Shown here: piece after piece, positions 43,580 through 50,891 of the stretch
Position numbering within the stretch: the first letter of the stretch is position 1
Layout: the number at the start of each line of letters is the position of its first letter
Origin: Pseudotabrizicola sp.
GTDB lineage: Bacteria; Pseudomonadota; Alphaproteobacteria; Rhodobacterales; Rhodobacteraceae
Length of the DNA: 64,000 nucleotides
Assembly: GCF_030656345.1 (NCBI RefSeq)
Contig: NZ_JAUSNR010000023.1
Location: 186,001-250,000 of the forward strand
Reading direction: 5' to 3'
Notes under the pieces: generated by a model
Told to the model about the DNA's origin: nothing
What the model saw: the letters and a program-made list of their open reading frames with translations, nothing else
Databases searched by the model: none
Made by a program: the position numbers and the translations under genes

Positions 43580-43977
43580 GCGTTAAATCCCCGGTTCAAG
43601 GCCCCGTTGAAGCCGCCCATGCCGCATGGGGAGAGACCTTGCCCGACTGGGTTGCTGTGCTGGCCGCCGAATGTGCCCGCACGTCGCAGGCGGCGGTGGC
43701 CGGTCGCCTTGACCGTTCCGGCGCCGTGGTCAGCCAGGTGCTGCGCAAGATCTATGCCGCCGACATGGGCCGGATTGAGGAGCGGGTGCGCGGTGTGCTG
43801 ATGGCCGGGCAGGTCAGCTGCCCGGGCCTTGGCGAGATCCCGCTGCAGGAGTGTCAGGACTGGCGCGGCAAGGCCGGGCAGTTCGCGATCGGCAATCCCC
43901 GGCGCGTCCGGATGTTTCACGCCTGCAACCGTTGCCCCCGCCACAAACCCACCGCCCCCACGGAGGAAAACCCATGA
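43576..43977 (+). CDS. Early phage HTH protein with cysteine cluster
   Basis: A 133-residue protein. The N-terminal part has an HTH-like ARTSQAAVAGRLDRSGAVVS. The C-terminal part has Cys residues (VSCPGLGEIPLQECQDW and HACNRCPR) that could bind zinc or a cluster. A regulatory role is likely. Coupled by 4-bp overlaps. Confidence 0.7.
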   Translation: MSVKSPVQGPVEAAHAAWGETLPDWVAVLAAECARTSQAAVAGRLDRSGAVVSQVLRKIYAADMGRIEERVRGVLMAGQVSCPGLGEIPLQECQDWRGKAGQFAIGNPRRVRMFHACNRCPRHKPTAPTEENP

Positions 43978-44423
43978 ACATGCTGCCCCAGCCACTCAAG
44001 GCAATCCGCCCGCCTGAGCATATCATCGCGGTTTACCTGTCCCTGCGCTGCACCACGGCGGACGAGCTGATCCACGACCGCAACAAGAGCGCGGCGCTGA
44101 GCCGGGCGCGGCAGGAGCTGATGTGGCTGCTGCGCGACCTGACCCACCTGACGCTGGCCGAAATCGGTCAGCATGTCGGTGGCCGCGACGAGACGACGGT
44201 GCGTCACGGGATCGACCGCGTGTCGGACCTGATTGCCGCTGATGACGGGTATCGCCAGCAGCTGCAGGCCGTGCGCCGCGCCATCCTTGAGGCCAAGGCC
44301 GGTGCGGGCATGACGCCTGATCTGTGCCTGACCGCCGTTCGGTCGGTGCTGTCGAATGGCGCACTGACCGATGCCGACGCACGCAAGGCCGCGCTGCAGC
44401 TGATGGAGGTCCGGCATGGCTGA
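43974..44423 (+). CDS. Phage protein with DnaA domain-IV-like HTH
   Basis: A 149-residue protein. Residues 25-85 resemble the DNA-binding domain IV of DnaA: LSRARQELMWLLRDLTHLTL, then AEIGQHVGGRDETTVRHGI, close to the IG..FGGRDHTTV..A signature. No AAA domain is present. It could bind DnaA boxes and steer host initiation. GGAGG upstream supports ATG 43974. The next gene starts inside its last codons. Confidence 0.8.
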   Translation: MNMLPQPLKAIRPPEHIIAVYLSLRCTTADELIHDRNKSAALSRARQELMWLLRDLTHLTLAEIGQHVGGRDETTVRHGIDRVSDLIAADDGYRQQLQAVRRAILEAKAGAGMTPDLCLTAVRSVLSNGALTDADARKAALQLMEVRHG

Positions 44424-44619
44424 GCCCTCCCGCTGGTCCCAGGACGAGATGCTTCGCCTTGCCGCGCGCGGCGTCCTGAAGGTCGATCTGATGGGCGAGC
44501 GCGGCGCGGTGCTGGTCACCTGCGACGAGGTCGCGGCGATGGCAGCGGTCCTCGCACTGACCCAAGCGCTGCCCGACGCCCTGTTGAAACCCGAAACCCT
44601 GAAGAGGAAACCCACATGA
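44416..44619 (+). CDS. Early phage hypothetical protein
   Basis: A 67-residue protein with an Ala-rich helix in the middle (VAAMAAVLALTQALPDALL). No family known. It overlaps the upstream gene by 8 bp and the DUF3164 gene by 4 bp. Confidence 0.6.
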   Translation: MAEPSRWSQDEMLRLAARGVLKVDLMGERGAVLVTCDEVAAMAAVLALTQALPDALLKPETLKRKPT

Positions 44620-45266
44620 GCCAGTATGAACCAAGCTCCGTTCCTGACGGTCGTCAGATCATCGACGGCGTGCCACATATGCAGGATGCCAAAGGGTCGC
44701 TCACGCCCGTCCGGCTGATCAAGGCCCAGCACCTGCTGCAGGACGAGGTGGTGCGGAAGATCATCGGTCACGCGATTGCCCTGTCTGCCCAGGTGGCGCG
44801 CTTCAAGGAGCACACCTTCGACGACATCGGCGGGTTCGAGGCACTGCTGGAGCAGGAATACGGTTCCACCATCGGCGGGGCCAAGGGCAACAAGACCCTG
44901 ATGACCCATGACGCCTTGTTTAAGGTGCAGGTGCAGGTTGCCGACTACATCGACTTTGGCCCCGAGCTGCAGACCGCCAAGGGCCTGATCGACGAATGCC
45001 TGAACGAATGGGCCGCAGGCGCGCGGGACGAGTTGCGCGCCATCGTCACCCGTGCGTTCAACACCGACAAGCCGGGCCAGATCAACCGCTCGGAAGTGTT
45101 CATGCTGCTGCGCCTCGACATCGAGGACGCCCGCTGGCAGCGTGCCATGGCGGCGATCCGTGACGCCATGCGGGTGGTCGGATCAAAGACCTATGTGCGC
45201 TGCTACCGCCGCCCGAGCCAAGAGGCCCAATGGGAGGCGGTCAGCATTGATCTGGCGAAGGCGTGA
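44616..45266 (+). CDS. DUF3164 family phage protein
   Basis: A 216-residue protein. It matches DUF3164 in segments such as DAKGSLTPVRLIKAQHLLQD, AQVARFKEHTFDDIGGFEAL and GGAKGNKTLMTHDALFKVQV. The family is a constant member of the early region of Mu-like phages and has no proven function. Coupled to neighbours. Confidence 0.9.
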   Translation: MSQYEPSSVPDGRQIIDGVPHMQDAKGSLTPVRLIKAQHLLQDEVVRKIIGHAIALSAQVARFKEHTFDDIGGFEALLEQEYGSTIGGAKGNKTLMTHDALFKVQVQVADYIDFGPELQTAKGLIDECLNEWAAGARDELRAIVTRAFNTDKPGQINRSEVFMLLRLDIEDARWQRAMAAIRDAMRVVGSKTYVRCYRRPSQEAQWEAVSIDLAKA

Positions 45267-45268
45267 TC

Positions 45269-45475
45269 ATGGTCCCCGCCGTTCTTGCAGAGGCGCTTGT
45301 CATCGATGCGATGGTTGAAGAGGTGGCGGAACGCCGCAAGTACTGGTTTGCGGGCAGCCCGACCGAGCTTGACCTGTACGCCGCACGTAAGGCCGTGTCG
45401 CGCCGCCTGAAGATTAGCCTCGAGACGGTCGAGGCCATGCTGGCCGCACCCTTGCCACCATCCGGGGAGGCGTGA
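45269..45475 (+). CDS. Early phage hypothetical protein
   Basis: A 68-residue, helical protein (ALVIDAMVEEVAERRKYWFA). GTG 45263, overlapping the previous stop, is an equally possible start. No family known. Confidence 0.6.
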   Translation: MVPAVLAEALVIDAMVEEVAERRKYWFAGSPTELDLYAARKAVSRRLKISLETVEAMLAAPLPPSGEA

Positions 45476-45478
45476 AAT

Positions 45479-45919
45479 ATGACCGCCGCCCTGATCCGCA
45501 CCATTCATGTCGGTTGCCGCCAGCTTGGGCTGGATGACGACACGCGGCGCGCGCTGCAGCTGCGTGTGGTCGGCAAGGCCAGCCTGTCGGACATGACGCC
45601 TGCCGAGCAGCAGAAGGTGCTGGATGCGCTGAAAGCCCAAGGCTTCACGCCCACCGGCGGGGCCAAGGCCAAGCGCCCGGCGGCGGCGCGGGGTGATGTG
45701 CGGTTCTGCCATGTGCTGTGGGGCAAGCTGCACCGGGCGGGCACGGTGGATGTGGCCGGGGCCAAGGGGCTGAACGCCTTTGTCCGCGCCCGGTTTGAGA
45801 AGTCATGGGGGGCAGCACCTATCGACATTGATCAGATGCGTGACCATCAGCAGATTGCCGCCATTGCCGAGGCCCTGAAAGGCATGTGCAAGCGCGCCGG
45901 GATCGAGGTGACGCGGTGA
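45479..45919 (+). CDS. gemA: GemA/gp16 family regulatory protein (DUF1018)
   Basis: A 146-residue protein of the GemA family. Typical parts are IRTIHVGCRQLGLDDDTRRA, then MTPAEQQKVLDALKAQGF and the C-terminal MRDHQQIAAIAEALKGMCKR. In Mu, GemA relieves gyrase-linked supercoiling effects and modulates host gene expression. The position before the end of the early region agrees. Confidence 0.9.
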   Translation: MTAALIRTIHVGCRQLGLDDDTRRALQLRVVGKASLSDMTPAEQQKVLDALKAQGFTPTGGAKAKRPAAARGDVRFCHVLWGKLHRAGTVDVAGAKGLNAFVRARFEKSWGAAPIDIDQMRDHQQIAAIAEALKGMCKRAGIEVTR

Positions 45920-46488
45920 ACATGCGGGCCACCTTTCACGGCATGCGCCCGTCAGGTGGCTACGGCCTGATCATGGCCGATCCGCCATGGCAGCAGGAAA
46001 TGCGATCCGAGAAAGGCGAGGGGAAATCGCCCCAGGCGCATTACGAGACGATGACGGTCGATCAGATCAAGGCGATGCCGGTCGAGGCGCTGGCGGGTCG
46101 CAACTGCCTGCTGTGGCTCTGGGCTATCGCGCCCATGCTGCCACAGGCGCTGGAGGTGATGGCGGTATGGGGGTTTGAGTACAAGACCCAAGGCGAATGG
46201 GCGAAGATGACCAAGAACGGCAAGCAGGCCTTTGGCACAGGGTACATCCTGCGCGGCGCGGGCGAGCCCTTCCTGATCGGCACGCGGAGCGCGCCCAAGA
46301 CGACCAGGTCTGTCCGGTCGGTGATCATCGCCCCGATGCGTGAACACAGCCGCAAGCCGGAAAAGGCATTCGAGGCCGCTGAAAAACTGATGCCGGCTGC
46401 CCGCCGGGTGGAGCTGTTCAGCCGCCAGAAACGCGCAGGCTGGGACAACTGGGGCAATGAGATTGACAAATTCGAGGGGGCGGCATGA
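45916..46488 (+). CDS. MT-A70 family DNA adenine methyltransferase
   Basis: A 190-residue methylase. The catalytic motif DPPW is in LIMADPPWQQEM, and SAM-binding parts are MPVEALAGRNCLLWLW and FLIGTRSAP. No target-recognition domain is present, so it is likely an N6-adenine methylase of relaxed or short specificity. GTG 45916 has GAGGTGA upstream; ATG 45922 is the alternative. In a transposing phage it may protect DNA from restriction, comparable in purpose to Mu Mom. Confidence 0.92.
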   Translation: MNMRATFHGMRPSGGYGLIMADPPWQQEMRSEKGEGKSPQAHYETMTVDQIKAMPVEALAGRNCLLWLWAIAPMLPQALEVMAVWGFEYKTQGEWAKMTKNGKQAFGTGYILRGAGEPFLIGTRSAPKTTRSVRSVIIAPMREHSRKPEKAFEAAEKLMPAARRVELFSRQKRAGWDNWGNEIDKFEGAA

Positions 46489-46745
46489 AGCGCGCCTCGG
46501 TCCGGGTCAGTGATCATGCCTTGCTGCGCCATATGCAGCGGGTGATGGATCTGCCGGTCGAAGACCTGCGCGCCGAGCTGGAGCGGCGGATCAACGCGAT
46601 CTATCTGGAAGGTGCCACCGGCATCACGATGGACGGGCATTCCTACCGGGTGGTGATCAACCCGTTCGGCGCGGTGGTGACGACGGTGATCGATACACCT
46701 GGTCGCCACGCCCACCGCCCCATTGAGCGGGAGGCGGAGGAATGA
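46485..46745 (+). CDS. Phage hypothetical protein
   Basis: An 86-residue protein with RVSDHALLRHMQRVMDLPVE near the N-terminus, a pattern often seen in small phage toxin-like or RelE-adjacent folds but not enough for assignment. It overlaps both neighbours by 4 bp. Confidence 0.65.
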   Translation: MKRASVRVSDHALLRHMQRVMDLPVEDLRAELERRINAIYLEGATGITMDGHSYRVVINPFGAVVTTVIDTPGRHAHRPIEREAEE

Positions 46746-46921
46746 CCCAGCCGACCTATGAGCAACTGGCCCTGATGCAGATGCAAGAGCAGGTGGCCAC
46801 GCTGGAGCGCCTCGCCGAGACGCTGGCAAACGATCTGATCCGACAGTCGCGCCGTCTGGACCGTCTGGAGCGCAAAGAACGGAGCCGCAGCCGTGGTCGG
46901 GCCGGGGTGCAGAAACCATGA
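46742..46921 (+). CDS. 59-residue coiled-coil protein
   Basis: A short frame coupled on both sides by 4-bp overlaps. It is one charged helix (LALMQMQEQVATLERLAETL) with a basic C-terminal tail. Function unknown. Confidence 0.6.
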   Translation: MTQPTYEQLALMQMQEQVATLERLAETLANDLIRQSRRLDRLERKERSRSRGRAGVQKP

Positions 46922-47292
46922 CCGATGCGCCGCCGCCACCTGCCCAGCTGGAGCCCTATGTCCGCATCCTCGGTGTCGACGGCGCAGTCACGTTCTTTTC
47001 GTCCTTTGGCGGGGCAGAGCTGGTCTATTCGCAGAACCCGCGCCGGTCGCAGTTGGCCGAGATCATGGGCCTAGATGCCGCGCGGGCGCTGGCCGAAGAA
47101 GATGCCCGCAGGGGCTTGCCGCGCCGGGTTCCGCTTGGCAAACCATGGGTTGCACAGGTCATGAAATCAAAAGGCTTGCCCGTGGCCGAAATCGCCCGCA
47201 GGATGCATGCGTCCGACGTGGCGGTGCGGCGCTGGCTGAAACAGCAGCCCGGCGTCCGGTTCACTGATCCGCGCCAGCCCAGCCTGTTCTGA
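46918..47292 (+). CDS. Mor-like HTH protein, candidate activator of late genes
   Basis: A 124-residue protein with the layout of Mor/C activators: a central FGGAELVYS segment (compare the GG..IY of Mor) and a C-terminal HTH (LPVAEIARRMHASDVAVRRWL). It is the last gene before the lysis cassette, exactly where Mu has mor/C. Similarity is by architecture; direct membership of the Mor family is not certain. Confidence 0.65.
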   Translation: MTDAPPPPAQLEPYVRILGVDGAVTFFSSFGGAELVYSQNPRRSQLAEIMGLDAARALAEEDARRGLPRRVPLGKPWVAQVMKSKGLPVAEIARRMHASDVAVRRWLKQQPGVRFTDPRQPSLF

Positions 47293-47295
47293 CGC

Positions 47296-47320
47296 CCCCG
47301 CACACCGTTGCGGGTAATAT
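47296..47320 (+). promoter_or_regulatory. Candidate phage-activated promoter before the lysis operon
   Basis: CCCCGCACACCGTTGCGG (47296-47313) is an 18-bp dyad (CCGCA-N6-TGCGG) followed by the -10-like TAATAT (47315-47320). The identical 18 bp recur at 58347 before the protease gene. These match the positions of Mu Plys and PI. Confidence 0.6.
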
Positions 47321-47394
47321 CGCCCCCCGATTGCAGCGCATTCTGACCCGGTAATCCGCCGGGCATGGCCCCGGCCTTTCCCCGGGGTACAGAC

Positions 47395-48300
47395 ATGCAG
47401 ATCAGCGCGCAGGGCGTCGCCACATTGAAGCATCACGAAGGCGAAGTGCTGCGGGCCTATCGCTGTCCGGCAGGGATCTGGACGATTGGCGTTGGCCTGA
47501 CCGCCGCCTCGGGCGTGGTGAAGCCCAAGGCCGGGATGACCATCACCAGTGCGGAGTCCACGAGCCTGCTGCAGCAGGCGCTGCGTCGGAACTATGAGCC
47601 TGCGGTGAAGGCCGCCATGCCGGGGGCAAAGCAGCACGAATTCGACGCGGGCGGTAACTTCCATTTCAACACAGGTGCCATCGGTCGCGCGACATGGGTC
47701 AAGCAGTGGCGCACCAAAGCCGCTGCGGCAGTGATCCGGGCCGGGATGCTGGTCTGGAACAAGGGCGGCGGCAAGGTGCTGCCCGGGCTGGTGCGCCGCC
47801 GCGAGGACGAGGCGCGGATGCTGCTGGAGGGCAAGTATCCGGTGTCGGCCCGCAATGCCGCCCCCGAGAAACCAAAGCCGGGCGGATCACCGGTCTGGGC
47901 GCTGGCGATGAGCGGCCCCGAGCGCATCCGCGTCGAGGAGGCGTTCAACGCTCTTGGATATGGCGGCGGGATGCTCTTCGCCACGGATGTCCAGAACTTC
48001 CAGCGCGACCATGGCCTGACCATTGACGGCATCATTGGCCGCGCGACGCTGTCCACCCTCCAGCGCCGGATCGACGCCGCCGCAAAGGCCAAGCCCGCCG
48101 CTGCTGCCCCCGTTATCGCCGCTGCCGCCCCTGCCACGGGCGCGGGCGAGACGCTGGCGCTGCCGCCGTCTGCTGACTGGCTGATCCTCGGCCTTGCCGT
48201 CGCCTATGGCCTGTGGGTCGCGTTTCGCTACCGCGACGCCATTGCCGCCCACCTGACCCACAGCGCGCCGCGCGCTGCGGCTTTCCTTCGGAGCTTCTGA
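47395..48300 (+). CDS. Endolysin: GH24 lysozyme, peptidoglycan-binding domain and C-terminal membrane anchor
   Basis: A 301-residue protein. Residues 1-145 are a T4-type lysozyme with the catalytic Glu in LKHHEGEVLRAYRCPAGIWT and the IGVGLT loop (Cys replaces the usual Asp, as in many phages). Residues 170-220 form a PG_binding_1 domain (VQNFQRDHGLTIDGIIG). After an Ala/Pro linker, residues 258-278 form one membrane helix (WLILGLAVAYGLWVAF). There is no N-terminal signal. ATG 47395 is chosen over 47365. Confidence 0.88.
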   Translation: MQISAQGVATLKHHEGEVLRAYRCPAGIWTIGVGLTAASGVVKPKAGMTITSAESTSLLQQALRRNYEPAVKAAMPGAKQHEFDAGGNFHFNTGAIGRATWVKQWRTKAAAAVIRAGMLVWNKGGGKVLPGLVRRREDEARMLLEGKYPVSARNAAPEKPKPGGSPVWALAMSGPERIRVEEAFNALGYGGGMLFATDVQNFQRDHGLTIDGIIGRATLSTLQRRIDAAAKAKPAAAAPVIAAAAPATGAGETLALPPSADWLILGLAVAYGLWVAFRYRDAIAAHLTHSAPRAAAFLRSF

Positions 48301-48806
48301 TGAGCGTACTTGCCACCATCGCATTGCAGGCGGGTCTTCCGCTGGTCGAGCGCATCCTGTCGCGCAAGCTGGGGGATGCAGGCGGTCAGCTGGCAGGGGA
48401 CGTGATCCGATCCATTGCCGGGCGGCTGACCGAGCAGCCGGAAAACCTTGAGGCGCTGGCCGAGGCCAACCCGGGACGGGTGATCGATGCCATGCGCGAG
48501 GTCGAACGTGCCGCGCCAGAGATCCTTGCCGCCTATGATCGCGATCTGCAGCTGCAGATGGCCGTGATGGCGGCAGAGCAGGGGGAGCCCACATGGCACC
48601 GGGCATGGCGGCCCGGCTGGATGTATCTGCTGGGCTTTCTGTGGCTGTGGAACCTTGTGCTGCTGCATGTCGCGAATGCGGTCTGGAAGTTCGCCTTGCC
48701 GCCGCTGCCGACCACCGACCTGCTGGCGCTGACCGGCATGTTCCTTGCCCTTTACATGGGCGGGCACACTGTCCTGCGCCTGATGGGCAAGGCAGGTGAA
48801 AAGTGA
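48300..48806 (+). CDS. Holin-like membrane protein (3TM type)
   Basis: A 168-residue protein. The N-terminal 100 residues are helical and soluble, with possible amphipathic helix 1. The C-terminal part has two clear membrane helices (YLLGFLWLWNLVLLHVANAV and LLALTGMFLALYMGGHTVL) after the WRPGWMY motif typical of 3TM holins. It follows the endolysin directly, so a role in lysis is likely. Confidence 0.8.
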   Translation: MSVLATIALQAGLPLVERILSRKLGDAGGQLAGDVIRSIAGRLTEQPENLEALAEANPGRVIDAMREVERAAPEILAAYDRDLQLQMAVMAAEQGEPTWHRAWRPGWMYLLGFLWLWNLVLLHVANAVWKFALPPLPTTDLLALTGMFLALYMGGHTVLRLMGKAGEK

Positions 48807-49168
48807 CGCCTGCGGATACTTCGCTGGCGAACCTGATCCTGTGGGCCGCAGGCCTGCTGACCCTGTTCAATTTCGGGTCGGTGATCTGGATGGTTTTTTC
48901 GGGGCCGTCGCGGCGCAATTCGTCGAAGCTGGATGATCACACCGCGCGGCTTGACCGGATGGATCAGCGTGTCGCCTCGGTCGAGCAGACCCTGCGCAGC
49001 ATGCCGGGCAAGGATGACATCCATCAGGTGCAGCTGGCGCTTTCGGATATGCGGGGCGATCTCAAGAACATGCAGACCAGCATGGATGGCAACATGAAGA
49101 TCATGCAACGGCTGGAGACCATCGTCATCCGGCACGAAGACCATCTGCTCGGAGGGAACAAGCGATGA
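48803..49168 (+). CDS. DUF2730 family phage protein
   Basis: A 121-residue protein with an N-terminal membrane helix (LILWAAGLLTLFNFGSVIWM) and a coiled-coil to the end. It matches DUF2730 in position and layout (Mu gp25). It may act as spanin-like lysis protein, but evidence is limited to context. Confidence 0.78.
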   Translation: MTPADTSLANLILWAAGLLTLFNFGSVIWMVFSGPSRRNSSKLDDHTARLDRMDQRVASVEQTLRSMPGKDDIHQVQLALSDMRGDLKNMQTSMDGNMKIMQRLETIVIRHEDHLLGGNKR

Positions 49169-49467
49169 CGGACTACGCCGAAATGCGGCGGCAGGATGCC
49201 CGCCTGATCATCCTCAAGGCTCTGGCAGCCCAGACCGACGAGCGGATGCACTCCGGCTATGTCGCCGAAGAGCTGCGCCGCTTTGGCATCGATGAAGAGC
49301 GGGCGTGGGTGCATTCCGAACTCGACTGGCTGGAACGCATGGGCGCGGTCACCCTGACCAAGCCCGGCAGTGTCGTTGTTGCCACCCTGACCGAAAAGGG
49401 CCACCGGCACCTGCGGCGTGCAATCGTCATCGAGGGCATCAAGCGCCCCAGCCGTCCGGGTGAATGA
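49165..49467 (+). CDS. Phage winged-helix protein (VpaChn25_0724/gp26 family)
   Basis: A 100-residue winged helix: RLIILKALAAQTDERMHSGY, then LDWLERMGAVTL and the wing VVVATLTEKG. This family is found in Mu-like phages between lysis and terminase genes (Mu gp26). Regulatory or packaging accessory role unknown. Confidence 0.82.
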   Translation: MTDYAEMRRQDARLIILKALAAQTDERMHSGYVAEELRRFGIDEERAWVHSELDWLERMGAVTLTKPGSVVVATLTEKGHRHLRRAIVIEGIKRPSRPGE

Positions 49468-50051
49468 CCATGGCCAACGGGCGCGGGCGTCTGTCCAGTT
49501 TCGATCTGTTGCCGACGCAGGCCGAGCATATCGTGTCCTGGGCGGCGTCCGAGCTGTGCGATCGGGAAAAGACCCAGACTGATATCTATGCCGAGTTCGT
49601 GAGCAAGTGCGAAGCGCTGATGAAAGAGCATCGGGGCGAGCTGGAGTTCCGGATCCCGGCCTTCAGCAGCTTCAACCGCTTTTCGATCCGGCAGGCCCGC
49701 CTGTCGCGGCGGCTGGATGACACGCGCGCCATCGTCGCCACCCTCGCCGAAAAGCACGATGCCAAGGCCAGCGACGATCTGACCATCATTTCCGGCGAGA
49801 TGATCAAGTCGGTCGTTCTGCACATGCTGGGCGACGGCGCGGATGGCGTGGCCCCGAAGGAGCTGAAGGCCCTCGCCGACGCCCTGCGCGCGGCACAGCT
49901 GGCCCAGAACATGAGCGCGGACCGCAAGCTCAAGATCGAAGCCGATCTGAAGGCGCGCATGGCCGCCGCCGTGGACACCGTCGCCAAGGCCAAGGGCCTG
50001 ACCGGCGACACGGCCGAGTCGATCAAGAAACAGATTTTGGGAGTGGTGTGA
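49464..50051 (+). CDS. DUF3486 family protein, probable small terminase subunit (gp27-like)
   Basis: A 195-residue helical protein that begins GRGRLSSFDLLPTQAEHIVS and matches DUF3486 (Mu gp27). It lies upstream of the large terminase. It should recognise phage DNA for headful packaging. ATG 49470 is an alternative start. It overlaps neighbouring genes by 4 bp and 1 bp. Confidence 0.88.
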   Translation: MTMANGRGRLSSFDLLPTQAEHIVSWAASELCDREKTQTDIYAEFVSKCEALMKEHRGELEFRIPAFSSFNRFSIRQARLSRRLDDTRAIVATLAEKHDAKASDDLTIISGEMIKSVVLHMLGDGADGVAPKELKALADALRAAQLAQNMSADRKLKIEADLKARMAAAVDTVAKAKGLTGDTAESIKKQILGVV

Positions 50052-50305
50052 TGTCTGATCCTGCCGACAACTACGCGGTCACAGCGGACGAACTGCGCCA
50101 GTTCATCGAACGGGCCGAGCAGCTGGAGTCTGAGAAGAAGGCTGTCGCCGAGCAGGAGAAGGAGTTGTTCGCCGAGGCCAAGGGCCGGGGCTATGACACT
50201 AAGGTCATGCGCAAGGTGATCGCGCTGCGCAAGCGCAAGCCCGACGAGATTGCCGAGGAAGAGGCGGTCCTCGACATGTACAAATCTGCGCTCGGATTGG
50301 CCTGA
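50051..50305 (+). CDS. GapR family DNA-binding protein (DUF2312)
   Basis: An 84-residue protein that fits GapR throughout: ELRQFIERAEQLESEKKAVA, then EQEKELFAEAKGRGYDTKVM and RKVIALRKRKPDEIAEEEAV. Cellular GapR clamps overtwisted DNA and stimulates topoisomerases. Here it sits between small and large terminase genes. GTG 50048 is an alternative start. Confidence 0.9.
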   Translation: MSDPADNYAVTADELRQFIERAEQLESEKKAVAEQEKELFAEAKGRGYDTKVMRKVIALRKRKPDEIAEEEAVLDMYKSALGLA

Positions 50306-50307
50306 CC

Positions 50308-50589
50308 ATGCCCGCAACCCCAGCACAGGTGGCAAACGATCTGGACGCGCAGGCGACGTTCTTCCTGAAGCGGGATGCCGACATCGCGCGCGCCTGCCGG
50401 GATGCAGCGCGGATGATCCGTCGGCATCTGGCCGGTGAGGTGGTCGACGGGCACACATGGGGTGCCTTGCACACACGGCTGCTGAACCAGATCGGTCGAT
50501 ATCACGCCCGGCCCGAAGCGCAGATCGCCCGGTCAATGACCCGTGGCCTTGAGGCCCTTTATGAGCAAAGGGCGGCGAACCGATGCTGA
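50308..50589 (+). CDS. Phage hypothetical protein
   Basis: A 93-residue helical protein (DIARACRDAARMIRRHLAGE). No family recognised. It overlaps the next gene by 7 bp. Confidence 0.65.
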   Translation: MPATPAQVANDLDAQATFFLKRDADIARACRDAARMIRRHLAGEVVDGHTWGALHTRLLNQIGRYHARPEAQIARSMTRGLEALYEQRAANRC

Positions 50590-50891
50590 CAGTCGAAGTC
50601 AAACTGAACGGCCAGATCATTGCTGAAGCGACCCTTCAGAACGAGTCCGGCCTTGCCCATGTCAGCACCTATTTCTGCCGCTGGGTAGAGGGCCCTTGCG
50701 ACGAGCTGGGCATTCCGGCCGCAAGCGGGAGGTTCCTGATCAAGCGCCATGCGCGCCGCCAGTCCGCATGGGCCCTGGTGGCGCGGGCCGTGGTCGAGAT
50801 CCTCGGGCAGTTGCCGACGTCCGGCAGGGGCAGCGTTCAACCCGATGCAGCGGCCCCGTCAACGCCGCCACCGCCGAAGCCGCGCAGATGA
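50583..50891 (+). CDS. Phage hypothetical protein
   Basis: A 102-residue protein with a beta-rich N-terminus (MLTVEVKLNGQIIAEATLQN) and a proline-rich tail. Its position before the large terminase and 4-bp overlap with it suggest a packaging accessory; function unknown. Confidence 0.65.
   Translation: MLTVEVKLNGQIIAEATLQNESGLAHVSTYFCRWVEGPCDELGIPAASGRFLIKRHARRQSAWALVARAVVEILGQLPTSGRGSVQPDAAAPSTPPPPKPRR

Noticed and set aside
46485..46921. Toxin-antitoxin pair in the early phage operon
   Set aside because: The 86- and 59-residue genes have suitable sizes and coupling, but no toxin or antitoxin motif is visible, so the call would rest on size alone.
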